Source of the DNA: Microcyclospora pomicola
Taxonomy: Eukaryota > Ascomycota > Dothideomycetes > Capnodiales
NCBI GenBank assembly: GCA_002786065.1
Contig: NHNY01000001.1
Location: forward strand, 1,364,001 to 1,428,000
DNA length: 64,000 nt
Reading direction: 5' to 3'
Shown here piece after piece: positions 32,718-42,078 of the stretch; position 1 is the first letter of the stretch; each line of letters starts with the position of its first letter. A program made the translations under genes and the position numbers. Below the pieces are notes generated by a model. That model saw only the letters and a list, made by a program, of their open reading frames with translations, made no database searches and was not told the origin of the DNA.

Positions 32718-34068
32718 TTAGTCATACCAAATGGCGTTCATCCCAAAGCCTGGCTCCTTGATATCCAGATGAGCCACCCTGGCTAGAAACTCGTCCTGCC
32801 ACCGATACATCTCGACCCAGCCTTTCTCATCGTCACAAAGCGCCAGCCACTCATCACTCCAAGGACACGGGCTGACTGCGTTGCTGTGGCCACCTGAGGT
32901 AGGTGTTGGGTTGAGGCAAATCTGTCTCTCAATGTCCCCTTGCTCCCCCAGCTTGAATGCGGCGATATAGCCTGTAAGATCTGGCGAGTTGGAGCGTGAA
33001 GTGGCGAATAGATACTTGCCCGACTGCGTGGTGAACGTCACGTCGCTGCGGTACATTTTCGGATGGAATTTGTCCATATCCGGCGGGATCAGGGGATACG
33101 ATTTTCGCGTCCAGACTGGGAGTCGTGTGGAAGGGTCGATGAGATATGTGCATAGTCTGTTGCCAGACTCCATCAACACGTAGAGATAGGATCCTGAAGG
33201 ATGGATGTCCACCCAGCGTGGATGATCTTTGGGAGAAGGGGCTTCAACGCTGCCGACCAATTCAAGCAATCCTGTTTGCATGTCCTATGCGAGGATGGTT
33301 AGTTCAGTCCGGATTTCTGGGAGGGAGAGTCAAATACCTTTCGATGGCACCAGATCTTGTTCGCCCACATATCTGCAGAGTACAAGTATTCCTCTTCTGC
33401 ATCAAAGACCATGCCATGAATCGCCGACCGCTCGTCCAGTTCGGCGTTTTGCACGTTTTTATCTAGACTGCCGGATTCATTCACGCTGAATACGTTTAAA
33501 AATCCGGCATGGTCGTAGAATGGGTTTCCGTAGACATTGTACGGTGCCTTCTTTGCCGCAAGAACGAAGATGGCACGAGTCTTGGTGTCTGCATCGTTCG
33601 CTCGTGCTGTTGAAGTGTTCAGCGACTGTACATATGTGTAACGATCGATCAACTAACGATGCCCGCCCATCTGCAACGACGCCTGATGCTCAATCTCCGC
33701 CGGCGATCGCACCGTGTAACTCCCCCATTTCTTCATCCCCGCGCCGTAGATGTTCTTCCTTGCATGCTACAACGCAGACACATAAAGATTAGCATTGACA
33801 AGATCTTCACCGCACAACGACCGCTTCCTGCAGGTCCTTTCTCTCCGCTCACACTTACATCAAACGTCATCCATGAGATCGGCTGGTCTTCGGGGATCGC
33901 GGTCCGCTTGACGAGTTCCAGCTTGCGTGTCTCGTCGTCAAACGAAACGGTAAAGATCGCGCCAGGTGGCGTCCTATGTCTCACGGCGATTAGTGACTGC
34001 GCTGTGAGATATATGAGCATTGATTCGATTTGTGTTTACCAAGTGCCAATCATCAGATGATGTAACAT
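32718..34068 (-). CDS. carboxy-cis,cis-muconate cyclase (five exons)
   Basis: Fungal 3-carboxy-cis,cis-muconate lactonizing enzyme, a seven-bladed beta-propeller of the lactonase family (PF10282 type), in protocatechuate breakdown (beta-ketoadipate pathway). Exons: 34068-34040, 33973-33859, 33766-33658, 33606-33338 and 33284-32718; introns of 66, 92, 51 and 53 bp all follow GT-AG and keep phase, giving 362 residues, the family length. The first exon is only 29 bp (MLHHLMIGTW). Conserved parts: MIGTWTPPGAIFTVSFD; HARKNIYGAGMKKWGSY; FVLAAKKAPYNVYGNPFYDH; ELDERSAIHGMVFDAEEEYL; SADMWANKIWCH; HPRWVDIHPSGSYLYVLME; and the C-terminal EPGFGMNAIWYD. No other pathway gene lies nearby, so a substrate other than carboxymuconate cannot be excluded. 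Confidence 0.92.
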
Positions 34069-34849
34069 GTTGAGAGAGCTGCTTTGATGCCTACTCGGAG
34101 AGATGGTCGAGGGAAAGTTCTGTCCCCTTCGCAATTCGTGGACGGTATGATTGATCGGTCGCGAGGTAGGTCTGTAGAGTTGTATGAAGAACCTCTTCAT
34201 TGTTGCAAATGTCAAGCTAGATGATGTGGTTGATGTCTTAACCGTGGATGGATGCCGACAGCGTCGGTCTTTGCCGCGAGAGTCAGCCGATGCCACTATG
34301 GTCAGGGACATTCACTGCCATTGTCGATACTCTAAATCGCTAAGTATGTTCCCATTGCTCGGAGGCCATAGTCACGAATCGTCAACGACCAACCAGTACT
34401 AAAGTTGTATGTCTCCAGCTATGGCGACCGCTCCGCTCGACGTGAACTCGATCCAATGCTTCGGCAGACTACCCCCGAAGCCCTGAGCAACTCCAGCTGC
34501 AGGGTCAGGTGTGAAGGCATGGCGAACGGCTGAAAGCCCCAGCCACACCACACCACATCCAGACTTTCCTGCCTCTCTCCAGCTACTCCGCATTAATTCA
34601 TGCACGACATATCTTGCGACTAAACTACCTCACGCCTTGCGATTCACGAAGTACACCAAACCAGCTGCGACGGCTGCTGCAACGCAACTTAACGCAACGT
34701 ATCGCAACGCATCACACTCCTTTGCGCCTCACTCCCTCCTGCTAGCACTCACTAGCCGCGCACCTACAACTCCACCGCCAACACATCACGCAGCCGATCC
34801 GCCATAACCCATTGGCCGCTCGTGTCCAATCCGCACTCCACCCGGGACC
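34069..34849. other. divergent intergenic region
   Basis: Between the muconate cyclase and the Gly/Ser-rich gene. Around 34670-34720 is an imperfect run of caacgca units (gcaacgcaac...). No gene is seen. Confidence 0.4.
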
Positions 34850-35476
34850 ATGGGGCTCTTCGACAACTCCGAAAGCGACCGGCTGCGCGCGCCCTCGCAC
34901 TCGCACCGCCGCGCCTCCTCGCCCGCGCGCAGCAGCACCGGCGGCGGCGGGCAAGGCTACTTCGTGCGTCCGGCCGCCGGCGGGCACTCCTCGTCCTCCT
35001 CCCACCGCCGCACGCGCTCGCCCGCCGCCTCGTCCTTCTTCGGCGGCCTCCCCGGCACATCGGCGCGCGGCATCTTCTCCTCCTCCAGCGGGCATGGCCA
35101 CGGCGGGGCATCGTACTACAAGCGCCAGCCGCGGTCGGGGTACGTCGCGATGCTGATGCGCAAGCTGCAGCGCATGGTCAAGGAGCTGTGGTACTACGCG
35201 CGCCGGCACCCGGTGAAAGCCTTCTTCGCCGTCGTGGTGCCGTTGCTGAGCGCCGGCGGGGCGATTGGGGGATTGATGAAGCAGTTTGGCGTCAGACTAC
35301 CGGGCGGGCTAGGTGGAGGGTCGCGGTATGGGGCTAGCAGCCGGAGCACGAGCACGTATTACGATAGCAGGGGGTATGGGGGTGCGATGGATGCGTTAGG
35401 GGGCGGAGCGGGCGGAGCGGCGGGGTGGATTAATAACGCGGGCAGTCTGATGTCGATTGCGAAAGCGTTCATGTGA
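34850..35476 (+). CDS. small Ser/Gly-rich protein with one membrane helix
   Basis: 208 residues, one exon, start accATGG in good context. N-terminal 95 residues are disordered (Ser, Arg, Gly, His). A basic helix follows (LMRKLQRMVKELWYYARRHP, about 102-121), then one hydrophobic segment VKAFFAVVVPLLSAGGAIGG (about 122-142). The C-terminal part is Gly/Tyr/Ser-rich and ends in a short helix (INNAGSLMSIAKAFM). I do not know the family; small proteins of this layout occur across Pezizomycotina. Very GC-rich codons, so long open frames also appear on the opposite strand; the + strand reading is preferred because it alone has a coherent basic-helix/membrane-helix plan. Confidence 0.75.
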   Translation: MGLFDNSESDRLRAPSHSHRRASSPARSSTGGGGQGYFVRPAAGGHSSSSSHRRTRSPAASSFFGGLPGTSARGIFSSSSGHGHGGASYYKRQPRSGYVAMLMRKLQRMVKELWYYARRHPVKAFFAVVVPLLSAGGAIGGLMKQFGVRLPGGLGGGSRYGASSRSTSTYYDSRGYGGAMDALGGGAGGAAGWINNAGSLMSIAKAFM

Positions 35477-35822
35477 GGTTGGCTTGACATGGGAGGTCGG
35501 GCTGAATATAAGATTACAGGAGAGAGGGGGCAGCGAGGGCTGTACGTGTAGTGGATGGCAGAGCACTCAGGAAAGATATGTCGACGAAATAATGACTAAA
35601 ACATATGTATAGATTGCAGTATTTTGCGGTGTTTAGAACACCGAGGGACACCTATTTACCTTAGCCTCTCTTGTTCAGTATACCACTGTAGCTACCTTGC
35701 GCGGCGATCTCAGCGTACAGTCAATGGGTCGCGAAGCTAGGTCAATAGATATCTGGTCCTGTGAGCAAATGGGGTATGCAGTGTATCAATAAATGCGTAT
35801 CAGCATATCTATATTTGTGTCC
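35477..35822. other. convergent 3' regions
   Basis: AT-rich sequence between two convergent stop codons. No gene is seen. Confidence 0.45.
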
Positions 35823-37292
35823 TCACGAACTTGAGCTTTTGTTCACCTGCACCCTCTTGTCCTCACTTGCGCTCACAATCCCCACGTCGCGATCCCACAC
35901 GACGCCAAACACCTTGACACCTTCACCTCCGACAGCCCGCGGCTTCCCCTTTGCGCTCTCCCGCTCCATGGTGTACACACTCTCGCCAACACGTTCAGTG
36001 CCGGCTTCGTTGCGGACGGATCTGATGTCCCACACCTTGCATGTGCCGTCGTGGCTGCCCGAGACCAGCTGGTGACTGGAACTGGGGTCTCGCGCTAGGC
36101 TGACCACAGCATTGGTATGACCGCGCAAGGTCATGGCGCTGATGGTGGTGGCGGAAGCACGAGGATCGATGAGTGTGATGTGGCGGGCGGAGGTGCCGGT
36201 GGCGAGGAGGGAGACGTCCGGGAGATGGCAGATGCTGAAGAGACTTTGTGCAGTGGTACGAGTGTCGACGCAGACGCTAGATGTGAGATCCCAGGTTTTG
36301 ACGGCGTGGTCCCAGGATGCGCTGTAGGCTACTGTTGAGTCCTTCTCGTCGAAACATACATCCGCGACAGGACTGTGATGACCTTGGAGAATGCTCAAAG
36401 CACCGCGTTGAGTCACGGGTTTGCCGTCCGACAGCTTCCGCCGCTTGTTCGAGCTGGGTAGCAGATTCTCAGGTGCGGTGGGAGCTTCAGATTTCTTCGT
36501 GCTCCACAACCCGATTGTGTGGTCGGATGAAGCAGATAGGATGCGGGATGATGGAGCGTGGACTGCAAGACTGTCGACGGATGACTTGTGGCCGAATAGC
36601 TCGAGTGATGGTGTCAATGAGCCAGCATTCACGGCATCCTCGTACTTCCATATCCGAAGAGTCCTGTCTATGCTCGAACTGACAACTTGGGTAGGCGAGA
36701 GGAACTTTGCGGCTTTGACAGCACCAGTGTGACCAGTCCCAGTCGCTACTACCTCGGAGGACATGTTCCATACTCGTAGCTGTCCATCATAACTACCCGA
36801 GATGATTCGTTCGGCTCCTGCAGTCAAGTCGTTCTTAGACCACTGCACAGCTTTAGATGAGCCTGATAGGACATCCACGCAAGACACCCAGTCATCGTGC
36901 TCATAACTGGCAACATGCACCGGAGGAATCAGAGCTTTGACATATTCCACCGTCAAGGTCGTCTCGGCACTGATACCATTCTGAGTGAGGTACTCATCGA
37001 TGGTGGTCCGCAGAAATTGGCCATTGATCAGGAACTCCAATGGGATAGGCTTCTCGGTTTCCAAGAGTCTGTTGACAAGAGTAGATAGTTGATAACGCTT
37101 GAGTTCTGTTGCAATTGTCAGTCATTCGTTCTGGCTCGCATGATTGAGTTCTTGGATAGTACCAGTTGGGACAAGGATCGGTCCTGTATCCGGCGGCAAT
37201 TCAATGCCAGGCGTCCGGGTCTTTAAGTGAATCCGCACTTGCGAGCTCGTAGCTCTCGGAGCAGCAGTGATCGTGGTCGTCTGCGTCGCCAT
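35823..37292 (-). CDS. ytm1: Ytm1/WDR12, 60S ribosome biogenesis protein
   Basis: Member of the Nop7-Erb1-Ytm1 (PeBoW) complex required for 27S pre-rRNA processing; its N-terminal NLE domain is the handle by which the AAA ATPase Rea1 removes it. Exons 37292-37163 and 37105-35823 with a 57-bp intron (GTACTA...aacag) in phase 1 give 470 residues. The NLE domain covers about residues 18-98, starting with VRIHLKTRTPG and crossing the splice at VPT/ELKRYQLSTLVNRLL, then IPLEFLINGQFLRTTIDEYL. Seven WD40 repeats follow, visible as EHDDWVSCVDVLSG, GHTGAVKAAKF, GHKSSVDSLAVH, GHHSPVADVCF, DLTSSVCVDT, GHTNAVVSLA with DPSSSHQLVSGSHDGTCKVW, and VFGVVWDRDVGIVSASEDKR. Divergent from INSIG. Confidence 0.95.
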
Positions 37293-37770
37293 GATCTCCC
37301 TTTGTCACTTACTGTTGCAGTGGCGTCAGTCTGGCCATGGAGATGCATAAATTGTTGCGGCATCTCGAAATTTTGGATTAAGGTATCGAGGCGGCGGGAG
37401 TAGCCACTTTGGAGACCGATTGGCCGGGGGTTCATTAGCCTGTCACATGCTATCGAAGCGAGCGTTCGTGTCAAGCGAGTTTCGACGAAGCGTGACGACG
37501 AAAGGCGGTAATGCATTCCCTCCGCCTGCGCATTTCCTGACGTTGTCGGTCGATGATCCGGACTCCAGACCCAGTCTTCTGTCCGCCTGCGAAGCATTCC
37601 ATCTACCTTATGCACCGGCTGGCCTTGCGGACTAGACCCGAGGCTTTGCGCAACGTCACGCTTGGACCCCAGCTGACCCAACTCAGGTACAAGAGTCGCT
37701 AACTTAACGGCTATTCCATCACTTTTCGTACTCTCTCCTCTGCCAACATTTTTCTTGCAATTGTCTGACC
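37293..37770. other. divergent intergenic region ytm1 / INSIG
   Basis: Shared 478-bp promoter region. The side close to the INSIG start is T/C-rich (tactctctcctctgccaaca). No gene is seen. Confidence 0.45.
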
Positions 37771-38916
37771 ATGGACGACTCAAACACTTACGACGCAACC
37801 AGAGGTCCAGCTTCACGATCACAACCTCGCCGGCCCTTCGAGCTCGTTATGGAGGAGTCTTCAGCACCTCCGACACCTCCAATGGAGTCCACAGACTTCC
37901 CTCAGCCACAAACCCCCAACAGCACGGTACCTGGCGCTCGCACTCCGGCGCGTAACCAAAGTATCAAGAACTTGACCAGCTCGACATTGCTTGGTATCTA
38001 CCAACCCAATGGCTATGCCACAGATGCGGAGTCGGACGGCCAAGCTACACCTTGGGGGACTGGAGCACAAACGCCCGTCGATGGCCGGTTTGGTTCATTT
38101 GACTTCACAAAAGCCGCGATGCCTGATATGGTCATACAAGAGAATCCTAACGGACTCGTCCGAACACGGAAGATCAATAACACTGGTGCTCGACGACGCA
38201 AAGCTTCGAAGGGCTCATTCATACGAGTGCTTGCACGAGACCTGGCACTCTTCAGTCTTGGAACCATCTACGGGATGATCATCGTCAGACTCCATGACCG
38301 CAGCGCCATCGTGCCTGTCAAAGTCGAGGCAGTCGATCGATCAGGCTGGCCTTACCTTGCTTTCTGGGGCGTGGTGGCAGTTCTGGTGGGTGAAGCTTTG
38401 CCGTGGATCGACACATTCTGGGCTCCGTCGGTCGCAGAGAAAGCGGAAGAAACCCCAGAGAGTACACGACAGAGGCACCGAAGTATCGTGGACAGCTGGA
38501 ATGATGTCGTGCGCCCAGTCGGCGCCTTCTTCGGTATTGCATTTGCTGTTCGAAAACTGCCGTGGCAGTCCACGATGCAGCTGTCGCTCACTCTTGCACT
38601 GGCGAACCCAGCCATCTGGTATCTCGTCGATCGCTCGCCACCAGGCTTTATATTCTCTACGTTGGTCGCACTGGGGGGCACCGCGATGCTGTTGCTCGTC
38701 AATCCAGCGATGGTCCCATCACCGCCTTCCTCTGTGAAGATGCAGAATGCAGGCGTGATGGCAAACAACACGATGCATGGTGCTGCATCGGACAATGTGT
38801 TGTTGGGTACCCTGAGCCAAGATTCGATCGGCGTAGCAGTGTGGATTGCGAGCGTGCTGTTTGTGAGCGCAGTCTGTTTTGGCAACGTTGGAAGACGATT
38901 AGCACGCCGAGCATAA
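37771..38916 (+). CDS. INSIG-domain ER membrane protein
   Basis: Homologue of insulin-induced gene (INSIG) proteins, which in animals hold SCAP-SREBP and HMG-CoA reductase in the ER and in fission yeast (Ins1) act on HMG-CoA reductase. One exon, 381 residues. The N-terminal 140 residues are disordered. Six membrane segments follow: about 155-173 (LALFSLGTIYGMIIVRL), 193-213 (WPYLAFWGVVAVLVGEALPW), 247-266 (VVRPVGAFFGIAFAVRKLPW), 268-290 (STMQLSLTLALANPAIWYLV), 293-313 (GFIFSTLVALGGTAMLLLVN) and 353-373. The RKLPWQS...LANPAIWYLVDRSPPGF block is the INSIG signature. Role in sterol control is inferred from the family. It shares a divergent promoter region with ytm1. Confidence 0.9.
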   Translation: MDDSNTYDATRGPASRSQPRRPFELVMEESSAPPTPPMESTDFPQPQTPNSTVPGARTPARNQSIKNLTSSTLLGIYQPNGYATDAESDGQATPWGTGAQTPVDGRFGSFDFTKAAMPDMVIQENPNGLVRTRKINNTGARRRKASKGSFIRVLARDLALFSLGTIYGMIIVRLHDRSAIVPVKVEAVDRSGWPYLAFWGVVAVLVGEALPWIDTFWAPSVAEKAEETPESTRQRHRSIVDSWNDVVRPVGAFFGIAFAVRKLPWQSTMQLSLTLALANPAIWYLVDRSPPGFIFSTLVALGGTAMLLLVNPAMVPSPPSSVKMQNAGVMANNTMHGAASDNVLLGTLSQDSIGVAVWIASVLFVSAVCFGNVGRRLARRA

Positions 38917-39273
38917 GTCGGGTAGTATCACGGAGAGATATACAGCTCGAGACACATGCACGACTACATACTATCGCACCGTATCCAAAATCTGGTGATT
39001 ATGTCTGTCAAGTATCATGTTTGACGTAAACAAGCCCAGTGGCATTCTCGTTCGCGTGCTGAAACCTAAAGCATCCGAACTGCGGAGGAGGGGTCAACCT
39101 TGGCGGGGCTCGCAAAGAAAAAAAAGCGGCTTTGCATGTGACGGAGCTCGCATTGTGCACTGGCTATCGATGAACATTGAGTGACGAACCGGGGTCAGCC
39201 TGCATATGATAAAGTACTTTCCCCCCGGCATTGTACGGATTTCTTCACTATTACCCAATCTCCAATCAAGACC
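38917..39273. other. intergenic, promoter of ATIC gene
   Basis: Short region between two + strand genes. A run of A (38-strand aaagaaaaaaaag near 39113-39126) may exclude nucleosomes at the promoter. No gene is seen. Confidence 0.4.
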
Positions 39274-41220
39274 ATGGCTCCTCAAAAGATAGGTAAGACT
39301 GCCTTAGGGACGGGTTGGGTTGGGGAGCTCCACCAGCCGCGCTGTGGCAACGATCACGACCAAGCACCACTAACATGATCTCGCAGCAATCCTGTCGGTC
39401 TACGACAAGACAGGTCTTCTCGATCTTGCGAAAGGCCTGGTCAAGCAAGACATCCGTCTTCTGGCTTCTGGCGGCACTGCCAAGCTGATCCGAGAAGCTG
39501 GCTTCCCTGTCGAGTATGTGCCTGTTCACCACTTTCACGATCTCTTCCATGCATGGACTGACCTGAAGATGTCCGCAGCGATGTGTCCGCCATCACCAAA
39601 GCTCCCGAAATGCTCTCGGGTCGAGTCAAGACCCTCCACCCAGCCGTGCACGCCGGTATCCTCGCCCGCGACCTCGCTTCGGACGAGAAAGATCTGGCCG
39701 AGCAGAACATCAACAAGGTCGACTATGTGATTTGCAACCTTTATCCGTTCAAGGATACGGTCGCCAAGATCAATGTCACCATCCCCGAGGCAGTGGAAGA
39801 GATTGACATTGGAGGAGTGACCCTGATCCGTGCCGCCGCAAAGAATCACGGCCGTGTCACCATCCTGAGTGATCCCGAAGACTACCATGACTTTTTGTCC
39901 GAGTTGGAGAAGGGCGAGGTGACTGAGAAGAGCAGACAATTGTACGCCCTCAAAGCTTTCACACATACTGCCGACTACGACTCGGCCATCTCCGACTTCT
40001 TCCGCAAGAAGTATGCTGGTGATGGGTCGCAGCAGCTCTCCCTGCGATACGGCACGAACCCACACCAGAAGCCGGCTTCGGCATACACCTCCGATGTCCC
40101 GTTACCATTCAAGGTGTTGTCCGGATCTCCGGGATACATCAACTTGCTGGACGCATTGAATGCATGGCCATTGGTGAAGGAGTTGAGTGAGGCATTGGAC
40201 TACCCCGCCGCTGCATCATTCAAGCACGTCTCGCCGGCCGGCGCTGCCATCGGTGTGCCCCTAAATGAGGTTGAGAGGAAGGTCTACATGGTGGATGATA
40301 TCGAAGGTATCGAGACGTCCAGCTTGGCACAAGCATACGCACGAGCACGAGGTGCGGACCGCATGTCGAGTTTCGGCGATGTGATTGCGCTCTCGCATGA
40401 AGTGGACGTACCGACCGCAAAGATCATCGGGAAGGAAGTCAGTGATGGTATCGTCGCACCGGGCTACCAGCCGGAGGCCCTGGAGATCTTGCGCAAGAAG
40501 AAGGGAGGCAAGTACTTGGTCCTGCAGATGGACAAGTCCTACACGCCACCCCAGCAGGAGCACCGCACGCTGTACGGTGTCAGTCTGACCCAACGGCGCA
40601 ACGACGCGACCATCACACCGTCCAAATCTTTCAACTCCATCATCATCCCCAAGGACTCCGCCCCGCTCCCGGAGTCCGCCCTTCGTGATCTGACCGTGGC
40701 CACCATTGCGCTCAAGTTCACGCAGTCCAACTCCGTCTGCTATGCCTTGAACGGCCAAGTCATCGGCCTGGGCGCCGGCCAACAATCTCGCATCCACTGC
40801 ACTCGTCTCGCTGGCGACAAAGCCGACAACTGGTGGATGCGCTTCCACTCGCGCGCTCTCAACGTCAAGTGGAAGAAAGGCACCAAGCGCGCCGACAAGT
40901 CCAACGCCATCGACCTGCTCTGCTCAGGCATCGTGCCCGAGTCTGGCATCGAACGGGAGGACTGGGAGCGCAACTTCGAGGAGGTCCCCACCCCATTCAC
41001 GGCCGAGGAGCGCAAGGCCTGGCTGGCCAAGATGGGCGAGGTCGCCGTCAGCAGCGACGCCTTCTTCCCCTTCATCGACAACGTCTTCCGCGTCGCCCGC
41101 AGCGGCGTCAAGTACATCGCCGCGCCGACCGGCAGCCAGAACGACCAGGCCTGCTTTTCGACGGCTGAGAAGCTGGGCATCACGTTCGTCGAGCAGAGCA
41201 TTCGTTTGTTCCACCATTAA
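39274..41220 (+). CDS. ADE17: AICAR transformylase / IMP cyclohydrolase
   Basis: Bifunctional enzyme of the last two steps of de novo purine synthesis: formylation of AICAR with 10-formyl-THF, then ring closure to IMP. Exons 39274-39292 (19 bp), 39387-39513 and 39579-41220, introns of 94 and 65 bp, in-phase joins, 595 residues (family about 590). The N-terminal IMP cyclohydrolase domain (about 1-195) shows [46 protein letters not shown] and [12 protein letters not shown]. The transformylase domain (about 200-595) shows [15 protein letters not shown], the catalytic Lys-His in [28 protein letters not shown], and [20 protein letters not shown] with [19 protein letters not shown]. The C-terminus IRLFHH matches the family. 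It lies downstream of INSIG and near the GAR transformylase gene. Confidence 0.97.
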
Positions 41221-42078
41221 GCGTGTGGCTGGAAATGTTCGAAGAGGGCATCCTTCGGGTGTGTCGGAGCTGCAGAGTGCAGTGTCCAAGCCCCGTGAGC
41301 GAAAGCTCGATAGAATACAGTAGTTGAATTGCTGCCAGCCGCAAAATCATGCCCCATTCCACTTAAACCAAGCAGCCTGACTTCTCCTCCCTCCCAGTGA
41401 CGCAGCCTCTTTCCTTCCATCCACTCCATCCCTTTCTTTCAGTACATGTCCCCGCCTCCTACCCCGTCCGCTCTGCCCACCCTCTGCCCTCTTGTGTAAA
41501 AGCACGGTTAGACATAGATTGAAATGAGAGGCAAACGTAATGCCACGACGAAGTCCTCGAATCTGCCTCACACTCTGCCCCGTCTGGCTCGTCGGTCTGC
41601 TCATCAGTCCATTCGTCCATCCCTGTGTTCAGCTGTCTCGACTCGGCTTAACTCTACCCAACTCGACTCCTTCCCTAAGGCAATCATGCACTTCCCGCTA
41701 CCTCTCTTGCTCTCGGTCACGAGTCTCGCGGGTTAGGGAAAGACCTCGGCTCGTCGGGCGGGTGCTTGCCTATGATGAGGAGGGGAGTAGGCTGGTGTGG
41801 AGATGGTTGTCTGTTGAAGGAAGGGGGGCATGATCCGTATCCCGGTTCTTGTATATAAGATACGAAGCCCTAGGCAGGCATGAAGTGTGGCAGTGAACCC
41901 TGGAGTATCAATTGCGAGATCAATGTCAGAAATTTGTCACGACGACAGAGTAGAGGAACGGTGAAACGAGAGAGAGGGAAAAGAACGGTAAAGTTATCGT
42001 GTGTATGTATGATTTCACAAAAGTTTATTACTACAGCAGCAACGGCGACTGCAGCGATTGCAAGGTCTTCAAGACGCT
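41221..42078. other. convergent intergenic region
   Basis: Between convergent ATIC and TBC genes. A pyrimidine-rich stretch spans about 41380-41700. A GGGTTAGGG string lies at 41730-41738. A signal-peptide-like frame (MHFPLPLLLSVTSLAG at 41689) stops after 16 codons; I do not call it a gene. Confidence 0.4.

Noticed and set aside
34742-35337. Alternative long frames on both strands at the Gly/Ser-rich gene
   Set aside because: Arg/Ala-rich low-complexity translations caused by high GC; only the 34850-35476 frame has a basic helix followed by a membrane helix.
41689-41736. Signal-peptide-like start MHFPLPLLLSVTSLAG
   Set aside because: Stops after 16 codons, and I found no downstream exon that continues it convincingly.
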